Shown: piece by piece, positions 7,851-15,706 of the stretch | Position numbering within the stretch: the first letter of the stretch is position 1 | How the letters are laid out: every line of letters starts with the position of its first letter | DNA from: CAIYZT01 sp947461435 | Lineage (GTDB): Bacteria; Pseudomonadota; Alphaproteobacteria; Rhodobacterales; Rhodobacteraceae | Reading direction: 5' to 3' | Length of the DNA: 64,000 nucleotides | Assembly: GCA_965284435.1 (NCBI GenBank) | Contig: OZ260083.1 | Coordinates: forward strand, 3,286,001 to 3,350,000 | The notes under the pieces: generated by a model | Databases searched by the model: none | The model's input: only the letters and a program-made list of their open reading frames with translations | Told to the model about the DNA's origin: nothing | Made by a program: the position numbers and the translations under genes

Positions 7851-9047
7851 TCAGCTCGCAGCGCCTTGCAGCCCATCCGCCTTGCGCAGATCGTCCGCAG
7901 CGGCGGCGCGGCGCGCCATCAGCGCGACCAGCATCAACAACAGCGCCAGCACAAAATAGGTCAGGCGAAACCCAAGATGTTCGGCCACATACCCAATGGG
8001 GGCGGGCGCAACAAGGATGCCCGAATATCCCACCATCGTGACCGTCGAAATCGCCTGTGCCGAGGCGATGCCCGAATGATTGCCGGCGGCGGAAAACAGG
8101 ATCGGAATCATGTTCGCCACCCCCAGCCCCGTCAGCGCAAAGCCGGTTATGGCAACCCAACCAACCGGCGCGGTTGCGGCCATCATCAAACCTGCGGCCC
8201 CCAGCGCCCCCGACACGCGCAGCGTCATGACCGCGCCGAAATTGTTGCGCACCCGGTCCCCCAAAAACCGCATGATCGCCATGGCCCCGGCAAAAAACGC
8301 ATAGCCAAGCCCCGCGCTATGCAGACCCGCATCCAATTCTTTTCCCAGGTAAATGGCCGCCCAATCCAGAACCGCCCCTTCGGGGATCATCGAAAACAGC
8401 GCCATCGCCCCCAAAATCCACAGCCCAAGATCGCGCGGCACAAGATGCGCCTTGCCAGCGGCCTCGCCCGCCATGGGCGGGACCACAGGGTCGTCCATCA
8501 AACGGCTGCTTCCCCACCAGATCAGCATCAGCGAAATGATCATGGTGGCAAGGGCCTGCTGCTCTGCGCCCAACCAGACAATCGCATAGGTTCCCAAGGT
8601 TCCGCCCACAAATCCCCCAAGGCTCCAGAACCCGTGGCTGGACGACATGATCGCCCGCCCCAACTGGCGTTCCGCCTCAACCGCATTGGCGTTCATCGCG
8701 ATATCCATGCAGCCCAAAAGCCCGCCCATCAGGGCCATGACCAGCGCCAGCATCCACACAGACGGCGCAAGCACGATCAACGGCAAAAGCGGCGCTGCGG
8801 CCAGACCAAATCCAACGGCCACGCGCCGCGACCCGAAGCGGGCGATGATGCGTCCGGCGAAAAACATGGCCGAAACGGCCCCGACCCCCAAACCAAAGAT
8901 CAACAGGCCAAGGATGCCTTCGGTGATGCCGTGACGCGGCAAAAGAAGGGGAATCTGCGGGGCCCAGGCCCCCATCACAAATCCATTGGCGGCGAAAAAC
9001 GCACCCACACCCCAGCGCCCCCGTTGCGCCTTACGCAAATCTGACAT
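7851..9047 (-). CDS. MFS transporter (YbjJ-like), first of a tandem pair
   Basis: A 398-residue major facilitator protein with about 12 hydrophobic segments. The N-terminus (WGVGAFFAANGFVMGAWAPQ) is typical of the YbjJ-like MFS group. AAGGGGCGG lies upstream of the ATG at 9047. The downstream paralogue follows after 13 bp, so the two are probably one transcript and could form a heteromeric or functionally paired system. It converges on the cysteine-hydrolase pair. The 116 bp upstream of the start contain an A/T-rich stretch around 9061-9085 but no promoter I can call with confidence. Confidence 0.85.
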   Translation of the reverse strand: MSDLRKAQRGRWGVGAFFAANGFVMGAWAPQIPLLLPRHGITEGILGLLIFGLGVGAVSAMFFAGRIIARFGSRRVAVGFGLAAAPLLPLIVLAPSVWMLALVMALMGGLLGCMDIAMNANAVEAERQLGRAIMSSSHGFWSLGGFVGGTLGTYAIVWLGAEQQALATMIISLMLIWWGSSRLMDDPVVPPMAGEAAGKAHLVPRDLGLWILGAMALFSMIPEGAVLDWAAIYLGKELDAGLHSAGLGYAFFAGAMAIMRFLGDRVRNNFGAVMTLRVSGALGAAGLMMAATAPVGWVAITGFALTGLGVANMIPILFSAAGNHSGIASAQAISTVTMVGYSGILVAPAPIGYVAEHLGFRLTYFVLALLLMLVALMARRAAAADDLRKADGLQGAAS

Positions 9048-9163
9048 CCTGAACCGCCCCTTGACGTTTTTTTTCTTTAGTAGCGGTCATTGGGCCCACT
9101 GGCCAGCCATCGGTTGACGGTCACACTAGAAATTACCGCCGCTGCGCGAAATATCAAACGCAG

Positions 9164-11170
9164 CTAAAGACGGGCGGCCAGCCGGGTTCCTTGATCGATG
9201 GCGCGCTTGGCATCCAGCTCACCGGCAACATCGGCGCCGCCGATGATATGAACGGCGCGGCCCTGCGCGATCAGGCGGTCGGCCAGACGCCGCTCTGGCA
9301 CCTGTCCCGCACAAATGACCACCGTATCCACGGCCAAGGTCTGCGTCACCCCGTCGCGCATAATGTCCAAACCTGCCGGACCCGCGCCCAAATAGCTGAC
9401 ACCGCCCCACATCTGCACATACTTGGCCGCCAGCGCCGCCCGGTGAATCCATCCCGTTGTCTTGCCAAGGCCGCGTCCCGGCTTTTCTGCCTTGCGCTGC
9501 AACAACCAGACCTGACGTGCCGGCGCCGTACGGCGGGGCGGCGTCACCCCGCCCGGCGTCAGCGCCGGATCACCCACACCCCATTCGGCGGCCCAGGTGG
9601 CAAAATCCAAGGTGGCGCTCGGCCCCTCTTGTACCAGGAACTCAGAGACATCAAACCCGATGCCGCCCGCGCCGACAATGGCCACGCGCGCGCCCACCGG
9701 TGCCCCGTTCAAGACCTGCGCATAGCCCAAAACCTGCGCGCCGGGGGCTAAGGTCAAACCGGGGTCGCGCGGCGTGACACCCGTGGCAAGGATCACCTCG
9801 TCAAAGTCGGCAAGGTCGGCCTCATCGGCGGGGGCACCCAGACGCAAGGTCATGCCGCTGGCCGCAATCTCGGCCTTGAACCAGTCGATCAGGCCCTGAA
9901 ATTCTTCCTTACCCGGCACCTTGGCGGCCAAATTCAATTGCCCGCCAATCTGCTCTGCCTGATCAAACAAGGTCACCTGATGACCGCGCCGATCCGCCTC
10001 CAGCGCGGCTGACAACCCGGCAGGACCAGCCCCCACAACCGCAACACGAAGCGCCTTGGCAGCGGGGAGCGCGGGAAAGTCCAATTCGTGGCAAGCCCGA
10101 GGATTGACCAGACAAGAGGTCAGCTTTCCCGAAAAGGTATGATCAAGACAGGCCTGATTGCAGGCGATGCAGGGGGCAATGCGCGCGGCCCGCCCCGCGG
10201 CCGCTTTGGCCACGAAATCCGGATCGGCCAGAAACGGCCGCGCCATGGAAACCATATCCGCCTCGCCCCGCGCCAAAATGCCTTCGGCAACCTCGGGCGT
10301 GTTGATGCGGTTCGACGTGATGACAGGGATCGACACGTCTTTGCGCAATCGGGCGGTCAACCATGTAAAGGCCGCGCGCGGAACCGAGGTGGCGATGGTG
10401 GGCACGCGCGCCTCGTGCCATCCGATCCCCGTGTTCAAAAGACTGGCCCCGGCGGTTTCGATGGCCTTGGCCAGTTGTACCACTTGGGGCCAAGTCGACC
10501 CCCCGGGAACAAGGTCGATCAAGGAAATGCGGTAGATCACAATAAAATTTGCCCCCACCGCCGCGCGGACGCGGCCAACCACCTCGACCGGCAAGCGCAT
10601 CCGGTTTTCAAAGGATCCGCCCCAACCATCGGTACGGCGATTGGTCTGCTCGGCCAGAAACTGATTCAGAAAATACCCTTCTGACCCCATGATCTCAACC
10701 CCGTCGTAACCCGCCTCGCGGGCTCTTTGGGCGGCGATCACCATGTCACAGATCTGCTTTTCGATGCCCGCTTCGTCCAGTTCGGTGGGCGCGAAAGGGG
10801 AAATCGGCGATTTCAAGGCCGAAGGACCGACACATTTAGGCCCATAGGCATAGCGCCCGGCATGCAAGATCTGCATGGCAATCCGGCCGCCTTCGGCCTG
10901 CACAGCCTGTGTCACCTGACGGTGGTTGGCGATGTCGGCCGGCGTGAAAAGCCCGGCCGCTCCGGGAAAGACGCCGCCCTCCTCATTGGGCGCCATGCCG
11001 CCCGTCACAATCAGCCCCACACCGCCGCGCGCCCGCGCCGCATAAAAGGCGGCCACGCGCCCCCAGTCCCCGCGCTCTTCCAGTCCCGTGTGCATCGATC
11101 CCATCAGCACACGGTTGGGCAGGGTCACATGACCCAGATCAAGGGGCGACAGCAGATGGGGATAGGGCAT
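9164..11170 (-). CDS. fadH: NADPH-dependent 2,4-dienoyl-CoA reductase (OYE/4Fe-4S/FAD)
   Basis: A 668-residue three-domain flavoenzyme that reduces 2,4-dienoyl-CoA during beta-oxidation of unsaturated fatty acids. An N-terminal Old Yellow Enzyme barrel (about 1-330) carries Y166 and H252, at the same numbers as the E. coli FadH catalytic pair. The 4Fe-4S cysteines are C334, C337, C341 and C353, also matching E. coli numbering. The FAD/NADPH part follows (VAVVGAGPAGLSAA). The ATG at 11170 has GGAGG upstream. It lies 65 bp behind a small DUF6455-like gene with an FNR box, so it may be induced at low oxygen. Confidence 0.93.
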   Translation of the reverse strand: MPYPHLLSPLDLGHVTLPNRVLMGSMHTGLEERGDWGRVAAFYAARARGGVGLIVTGGMAPNEEGGVFPGAAGLFTPADIANHRQVTQAVQAEGGRIAMQILHAGRYAYGPKCVGPSALKSPISPFAPTELDEAGIEKQICDMVIAAQRAREAGYDGVEIMGSEGYFLNQFLAEQTNRRTDGWGGSFENRMRLPVEVVGRVRAAVGANFIVIYRISLIDLVPGGSTWPQVVQLAKAIETAGASLLNTGIGWHEARVPTIATSVPRAAFTWLTARLRKDVSIPVITSNRINTPEVAEGILARGEADMVSMARPFLADPDFVAKAAAGRAARIAPCIACNQACLDHTFSGKLTSCLVNPRACHELDFPALPAAKALRVAVVGAGPAGLSAALEADRRGHQVTLFDQAEQIGGQLNLAAKVPGKEEFQGLIDWFKAEIAASGMTLRLGAPADEADLADFDEVILATGVTPRDPGLTLAPGAQVLGYAQVLNGAPVGARVAIVGAGGIGFDVSEFLVQEGPSATLDFATWAAEWGVGDPALTPGGVTPPRRTAPARQVWLLQRKAEKPGRGLGKTTGWIHRAALAAKYVQMWGGVSYLGAGPAGLDIMRDGVTQTLAVDTVVICAGQVPERRLADRLIAQGRAVHIIGGADVAGELDAKRAIDQGTRLAARL

Positions 11171-11235
11171 GGGCAACCTCCGGCTTGGGCCGGACAATGG
11201 CCGCAGCGGCCGGGCTTGTCACGCAAAACGCGGCG

Positions 11236-11478
11236 TCAGGCACTCAGGGCCAGCGCGGCGAAGGGGGCCGCATTCGCACAAATCGCCGTGGCGCCTTCTG
11301 CGCCATCCCGCTCGCAGGCGAATCCGGCCGTGCAGCTGTGGCAGGTCGCCACCAGAACGGCCAATTCGTCGCGGCGCAGCCAGCCGTCAAACACGGCTTG
11401 GGCCAAATCGACACCGCCGCGCTGGGCAAAACTGCGGGCATGATCAAAGGCCGGTTGGTCTTCGGGATATCCAAGCAT
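11236..11478 (-). CDS. Small cysteine-containing protein, DUF6455-like
   Basis: An 80-residue protein that fits the pattern of DUF6455 proteins of Rhodobacteraceae: a helical N-terminal half, then ATCHSC (a C-x2-C pair), a further cysteine (FAC) and CANAAPF near the end. The function is unknown; the cysteine spacing suggests metal or cluster binding. The ATG at 11478 is chosen because an FNR box sits 58 bp upstream of it. A GTG at 11526 in the same frame would put the box only 10 bp from the start. Transcription probably continues into fadH. Confidence 0.65.
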   Translation of the reverse strand: MLGYPEDQPAFDHARSFAQRGGVDLAQAVFDGWLRRDELAVLVATCHSCTAGFACERDGAEGATAICANAAPFAALALSA

Positions 11479-11535
11479 GATCCAGACTTTCAAAAGGGCA
11501 CGGGCCCAAAATGTGCCGCGGGCCACGCCTTTTCC

Positions 11536-11549
11536 TTGATCTGGATCAA
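11536..11549 (-). promoter_or_regulatory. FNR/FnrL-type box
   Basis: TTGAT-CTGG-ATCAA is an exact match to the FNR/FnrL consensus TTGAT-N4-ATCAA. It lies 58-71 bp upstream of the ATG at 11478, so a start site near 11501 would put it at the class II activator position around -41. The motif is palindromic, but no plus-strand gene starts within 890 bp to its right, so it most likely serves the leftward DUF6455-like/fadH genes. Confidence 0.75.
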
Positions 11550-11559
11550 AAAGGGTCCG

Positions 11560-12306
11560 CTATTGCCCGCTCACCCGGGCATAGGTGGCAAATACAACGG
11601 CCTGCCGCGCGTCGTTGCCCGGATGGCTGTTCAAAAATCCGGCCCCCGGATCGGGCAGCCGGTTGAAAAATTCGGCCCCCACAACCGCATTATAGCCCGC
11701 TTGATAGGCCAATATCGTCCCCAACTCATCCGCCTCAAGCTCATGCTCTTTGGAAAAGCGCAGCGCCCCGAACTGCGCGCCGATCTGCTGGGCGCGTTCG
11801 ACCTCCTTGGCGTTGCCCCCCGTGACCGAGGCGAGAATCCCCCCAAGAATGGCCCCATTCAACGCCTCTTTCTGGGACGTCACCAAGTGGCCCAGAATGT
11901 GGTGAGCCGCCTCGTGGCCCAGCACAAATGCCAATTCGTCAGAATTGCGGGCCTCGGCAATCAGGGAAATCGTGAATACGATCTGGGGCCGCCCATTGTC
12001 TCCCAGGGTCTGATAGGCATTGGGCAGCTCATCGGTGTTCATATCCACCCCGATCTGAAAATCACACGCGCGGGTTTGGGATTGTTCGCGGCACGCCGCT
12101 TCGGCCACAGGTTCAAGCCGGGCCAGCACCTCGGCGAAATTGCGGGCCGCCTGATCCATCGGCAGGCGCGGCGGCGCAGCGCCCACAAGCGACGCGCGCT
12201 GCATCTGCGGGGCGCGTGCGTCCTTCGGGCCTGACCCTTGGTCGGGCAAAAAGCTGCATCCACTCAGACCTGCGATCACGGTCAGTCCAAGCCAAAGACG
12301 CGCCAT
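11560..12306 (-). CDS. M48-family metalloprotease, lipoprotein
   Basis: A 248-residue secreted zinc metallopeptidase of the M48 family (periplasmic quality-control type). The N-terminus has a lipoprotein signal with lipobox LSGC (C17). The zinc motif is HEAAH (131-135) and the third-ligand region is EHELEAD (187-193). No tetratricopeptide tail is present, so it is shorter than BepA/YfgC and resembles the LoiP/YcaL-type group. The ATG at 12306 starts directly at the signal peptide; the frame is open much further upstream but without a lipoprotein-type start. Confidence 0.87.
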   Translation of the reverse strand: MARLWLGLTVIAGLSGCSFLPDQGSGPKDARAPQMQRASLVGAAPPRLPMDQAARNFAEVLARLEPVAEAACREQSQTRACDFQIGVDMNTDELPNAYQTLGDNGRPQIVFTISLIAEARNSDELAFVLGHEAAHHILGHLVTSQKEALNGAILGGILASVTGGNAKEVERAQQIGAQFGALRFSKEHELEADELGTILAYQAGYNAVVGAEFFNRLPDPGAGFLNSHPGNDARQAVVFATYARVSGQ

Positions 12307-12441
12307 GATCAATCTGCTGCCCCCCTTGGTGTTGACGTTCTCACGATAGCCTTTGCTCGGCTGCCCGCAAGTATGCCCACGCGAAGGTGATACACCGATT
12401 TGCGGTTCACAACCCTCGCACCTTCGCGCTAGACTTGCCCC

Positions 12442-12687
12442 ATGTTTACCATTGAACACGAATTTGATGTCACCGTGATCACCCTCGTGGATGAGGGCGA
12501 AACCTACCTGCAAGAAGATGTCGTGGTCGAGGTCTTCGAAGATTGTATCGTCGTTCAGCAGGTCGATCCGATAACAGATCAGCCGATGCGGCTGACCTTG
12601 TCCTTGCAACAATCGCGCGATCTGGCGGCCGCCTTGAATCTTCCCGAAGGCAGCTATCGCCTTGCGCCGGGGAAAACGCCGGCCTGA
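12442..12687 (+). CDS. Small acidic conserved hypothetical protein
   Basis: An 81-residue protein with an acidic, beta-rich N-terminal half (FTIEHEFDVTVITLVDEG) and an amphipathic helix near residues 54-65. It has no signal peptide, membrane segment or known motif. It is divergent from the M48 gene (135-bp gap) and followed after 153 bp by the nitroreductase. I recognise the general pattern as a conserved Rhodobacteraceae hypothetical but cannot assign a function. The coding call rests on its complete frame, an ATG at 12442, and codon bias like its neighbours. Confidence 0.6.
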   Translation: MFTIEHEFDVTVITLVDEGETYLQEDVVVEVFEDCIVVQQVDPITDQPMRLTLSLQQSRDLAAALNLPEGSYRLAPGKTPA

Positions 12688-12794
12688 TCGCGCAGATCCG
12701 TAAAGCGCAGGGACATGATCCCACGCGGTTCGCCGCCGCGCCGATCGGCGGCAGGGCCCGGCGCGGGCTGCGCGGCCCGCACCCCAAGCCTGCT

Positions 12795-12822
12795 TGACCT
12801 TGGCCATAAAGCAGGCAAGGTC
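12795..12822. promoter_or_regulatory. Inverted repeat just upstream of the nitroreductase start
   Basis: TGACCTTG (12795-12802) and CAAGGTCA (12815-12822) form a perfect 8-bp inverted repeat with a 12-nt spacer. A nested CCTGCT (12789-12794)/AGCAGG pair offers an alternative stem. The repeat ends 7 nt before the AAGGAGA ribosome-binding site. It could be a regulator operator or a leader hairpin. Confidence 0.45.
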
Positions 12823-12840
12823 ACCCAAAAGGAGAGTTTC

Positions 12841-13419
12841 ATGCCCGCCCCCTTGCTTGATGCCTTTGCCTATCTTGCCGCCCGCCGGTCCCACCCTGCA
12901 AAGTTCTTCAGCGGCCCAACACCCGACCGCGCCGCGCTTGAATCGATCTTGACGGTGGCCCTGCGCGTTCCCGATCACGGCAAGCTGGAGCCGTGGCGGC
13001 TGATCGTTTTGGACCGCGCCGACATGCAGCGCCTGGCCGATTTGGCCGAAGATCGCGCCCTTCGTTTGGCCTTGGATGCCGAAAAAATCGCCAAAGGCCG
13101 CGGGCAGTTTGATCTGGGGCACTGCGCCATCGCCGTGATCAGCGCGCCCGTTGCCCAAGACAAGGTGCCGTTGTCTGAACAGGTTTTGTCAGCCGGGGCG
13201 CTGTGCATGAATATCCTGCACGCCGCCACGGCGTCAGGCTGGGGCGCAAACTGGCTGTCTGGCTGGCCATCGCATGACGCCGATTTTGCGGCCAGCGCCT
13301 TTGGCTGCATGGGCGCTGAAACCGTGGCCGGCATCGTGCATATCGGCACGCCCGGCCCGCAGGCCCCCGACCGGCCCCGCCCAGACCTTGCCCGCCGCGT
13401 TCAATGGGGCCTGACGTGA
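12841..13419 (+). CDS. Nitroreductase-family protein (YdjA-like)
   Basis: A 192-residue FMN-dependent oxidoreductase of the minimal YdjA type. Family landmarks are ARRSHPAKFF near the N-terminus (FMN phosphate contacts), RVPDHGKLEPWRLIVL (about residues 41-56) and the C-terminal IVHIGTP. AAGGAGA lies 5 nt before the ATG at 12841; the frame is open upstream without conserved sequence. The physiological acceptor is unknown. The gene end overlaps the following EI24 gene (GTGA), so the two are coupled. Confidence 0.88.
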   Translation: MPAPLLDAFAYLAARRSHPAKFFSGPTPDRAALESILTVALRVPDHGKLEPWRLIVLDRADMQRLADLAEDRALRLALDAEKIAKGRGQFDLGHCAIAVISAPVAQDKVPLSEQVLSAGALCMNILHAATASGWGANWLSGWPSHDADFAASAFGCMGAETVAGIVHIGTPGPQAPDRPRPDLARRVQWGLT

Positions 13420-14141
13420 TCTTTACCGATTTCAGCCGCGCGCTCAGCCAGATTGGCGACAGCCGATTTCGCCGCGTGGTGTTTTTGGGCGTGCTTTTGG
13501 CGCTTGCCCTTTTAACCGCCGTCTACGCGGTCTTGCTTTTGGTCATCCAGTGGTTGAACCCCGGCTCGGTCGATCTGTTCTTGATCGGGCCCATAGACGG
13601 GCTTGGCACCTTTCTGTCGGTCGGATCGTTCTTCCTGATCCTGCTTTTATCCGTGTTCCTGATGATCCCGACGGCAGCGGCCTTTTCGGGTCTTTTTCTG
13701 GAAGATGTCGCAGACGCGGTAGAGGATCGTTTCTACCCCAATTTGCCGCCGGTTGCCGCGCGCGGTTTTGCAACCGGCCTGATCGATTTTGTGAATTTTA
13801 CCGGCCTTTTCATTGCCTTGAACATCGTGCTTCTTCTGGCCTTGGCCCTCGGGCCGCTGTATGTGCCCCTCTATTGGGCGGCCAACGGCTGGCTGCTGGG
13901 GCGTGAGTATTTCAACCTCGTCGCCCTGCGCCGCCTGTCACCAGAGGCGGCAAAGGCATTGCGGCGCACCTATCGCTGGCAGGTCTGGCTGGCGGGCACC
14001 TTGATGGCCGCCCCCCTCAGCATTCCGGTGTTGAACCTTGTCATTCCGGTCTTGGCCGTGGCAACCTTCACGCATATGTTCCACCGGCTGTCACGATCAA
14101 ATCGGTCCAGCATGGGGCAGATGCCCCCTACCCGTGGTTAG
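13416..14141 (+). CDS. EI24/CysZ-like integral membrane protein
   Basis: A 241-residue membrane protein with about four to five hydrophobic segments, matching the EI24-domain (CysZ-like) family. CysZ proteins move sulfate, but many EI24 proteins of alphaproteobacteria have no assigned substrate. A GTG start at 13416 overlaps the nitroreductase stop (GTGA) and gives the typical start MIFTDFSRAL; an ATG at 13404 would add four residues. It ends 4 bp inside the convergent DUF1467 gene. Confidence 0.8.
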   Translation: MIFTDFSRALSQIGDSRFRRVVFLGVLLALALLTAVYAVLLLVIQWLNPGSVDLFLIGPIDGLGTFLSVGSFFLILLLSVFLMIPTAAAFSGLFLEDVADAVEDRFYPNLPPVAARGFATGLIDFVNFTGLFIALNIVLLLALALGPLYVPLYWAANGWLLGREYFNLVALRRLSPEAAKALRRTYRWQVWLAGTLMAAPLSIPVLNLVIPVLAVATFTHMFHRLSRSNRSSMGQMPPTRG

Positions 14142-14404
14142 TTCAGGATATGGAACACATCCATATTGTCGGTTGTGATCCAGCCCGATGTGACAAGGGC
14201 ATAAACCGCCACAAACAAAACCACGGTGATCGCCGAGGTGATCTTGGCCTTGCGGCTGATCTGGGGGTCTGACGGCGCCGAAGACGGTGTTCCCGGCTCG
14301 ATCTTTCCATCTTCTGCCTGACTTTTGAACTGCACGGGCAACACGCAAAAGAACACCAAAAACCACAAGGTGGCAAAGGTTACGATGGCGGCGGTGATGG
14401 TCAT
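14138..14404 (-). CDS. DUF1467 family membrane protein
   Basis: An 88-residue protein with two membrane helices (about 3-25 and 55-78) joined by a polar loop that contains the typical PGTPSSAPSDPQ stretch of DUF1467. The function is unknown. The start overlaps the methylmalonyl-CoA epimerase stop by 4 bp (ATGA); the mce-DUF1467 pair is a recurrent alphaproteobacterial arrangement, which supports both calls. Confidence 0.88.
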   Translation of the reverse strand: MTITAAIVTFATLWFLVFFCVLPVQFKSQAEDGKIEPGTPSSAPSDPQISRKAKITSAITVVLFVAVYALVTSGWITTDNMDVFHILN

Positions 14405-14805
14405 TCTTGTTCCAATTCAATTAGGCACCCGGTGAAGTCTTTGGGATGAAGGAACAAGACAGGCTTGCCATGCGCGCCGATCTTGGGCTCACCCGTTCCC
14501 AAAACGCGGGCCCCGGCGGCCTTCAACTGATCGCGCGCGGCAAGAATATCGGCCACTTCGTAACAGATATGGTGAACCCCGCCCGAAGGGTTCTTTTCCA
14601 GAAATCCGGCAATGGGCGACGCCGCGCCAAGGGGGGCCAAAAGCTCGATCTTGGTGTTCGGCAGGTCGATGAACACAACCGTGACGCCATGCGCAGGTTC
14701 ATCTTGCGGCGGGCGGACATGCGCCCCCAAGGTCCCGCGATATTGCTCGGCCGCCGCAGCCAGATCAGGCACCGCTATGGCCACGTGGTTCAGGCGTCCG
14801 ATCAT
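14401..14805 (-). CDS. mce: Methylmalonyl-CoA epimerase
   Basis: A 134-residue glyoxalase/VOC-fold protein that converts (S)- to (R)-methylmalonyl-CoA in propionyl-CoA assimilation. Metal-binding and VOC landmarks are LNHVAIAVPDL at the N-terminus (first His ligand), GGVHHICYEV in the middle and CLIELEQE at the C-terminus. The length equals that of known alphaproteobacterial enzymes when the ATG at 14805 is used; upstream frame extension carries no homology. It fits functionally with prpE at 46.7 kb, while mutase and carboxylase genes are not in the window. Confidence 0.93.
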   Translation of the reverse strand: MIGRLNHVAIAVPDLAAAAEQYRGTLGAHVRPPQDEPAHGVTVVFIDLPNTKIELLAPLGAASPIAGFLEKNPSGGVHHICYEVADILAARDQLKAAGARVLGTGEPKIGAHGKPVLFLHPKDFTGCLIELEQE

Positions 14806-14956
14806 GCTTTGCCTCCGGCGACTTTCAGCCCTTATGACCAGCGGCTCTGCCGGGTGCAAGCAGGCTTTGTGTCGCATAAAAGGGGCGCGGCGTTTACCCG
14901 ATATTAGGCAACTTGGGCGCAGGGTGGTCTTCCGCCCCTTGTCCGTCAGGTCTGCC

Positions 14957-15706
14957 ATGCCTCGTCAAGATCATCCTGCTTATCCCAATCTCGCCTTTGC
15001 CATCGGTCCGTCTGCCCATCCCCCTTCGGCCGCGCTGCCCCTGCAAGGATTGACCATCCTTGTCGTCGAAGACAGCCGATTTGCCTGCGAAGCGTTGCGC
15101 TTGATTGCCCAGCGCGCCGGCGCGCGGCTGCGGCGTGCCGAAAATCTGGAAACGGCCCGCGCCCATCTGCGCACCTATCGGCCAGATATCGCCGTCGTCG
15201 ATCTTGGCCTGCCCGATGGCCGGGGGGAGGCGTTGATCCGCGATCTTGTCCTCGCCCGGCCGCGCATTGCAGCCATTATCGGAACCTCAGGTTTGCCAAC
15301 CGGTCGCCTTTCGGCTTTGGCCGCGGGGGCCGATGGGTTCTTGGAAAAGCCAATCGGCGGCTACCGGGCGTTTTGCGAACTCATGGCGCGCTTTTTGCCC
15401 GGGCCCGTCGATCTGACCCACCCCTCTTTATCCGCGCCGCTGCCCGCCCCTGATCCTTTGGCCCTGCGCGATGACCTGTTGCGCGCCGCCAAAACGCTGG
15501 GTCAGGAACCGGACCGCGCCCTTCAGCGATATGTCAGCAATTTCGTGGCCGGCATTGCCCGTGTCAGCGACGATGACACCTTGGTTGCCGCAAGTGACGC
15601 AGGTGCCGATGGCCCCGAAGGTTTGGCCCGCCTGCTCCGGGCCGTCAATCAGCGGTTGGACGGCGTCAAGACCCCCCTGATGACGTCAGGCACGCGGATC
15701 GGCTAA
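14957..15706 (+). CDS. Orphan response-regulator receiver protein
   Basis: A 249-residue protein with a receiver domain at about residues 31-150: acidic pair E38-D39, phospho-acceptor D82 (VVDLGLPDG), T110/S111 and K131 (FLEKPIG). About 30 unstructured residues precede it. The roughly 100-residue C-terminal part is alpha-helical and matches no output domain I know; it could be a phosphotransfer-like or protein-interaction segment. No kinase gene lies nearby. The ATG at 14957 was chosen because upstream sequence in frame is antisense to mce. Confidence 0.75.
   Translation: MPRQDHPAYPNLAFAIGPSAHPPSAALPLQGLTILVVEDSRFACEALRLIAQRAGARLRRAENLETARAHLRTYRPDIAVVDLGLPDGRGEALIRDLVLARPRIAAIIGTSGLPTGRLSALAAGADGFLEKPIGGYRAFCELMARFLPGPVDLTHPSLSAPLPAPDPLALRDDLLRAAKTLGQEPDRALQRYVSNFVAGIARVSDDDTLVAASDAGADGPEGLARLLRAVNQRLDGVKTPLMTSGTRIG

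Noticed and set aside
7836..9044. 402-codon open frame antisense to the first MFS gene
   Set aside because: Its product is Arg/His/Gln/Pro-rich and matches nothing; the sense frame is a clear MFS transporter.
12307..13158. N-terminal extension of the M48 frame across the small-protein and nitroreductase genes
   Set aside because: The M48 protein begins at its lipoprotein signal at 12306; upstream codons are antisense to the nitroreductase gene.
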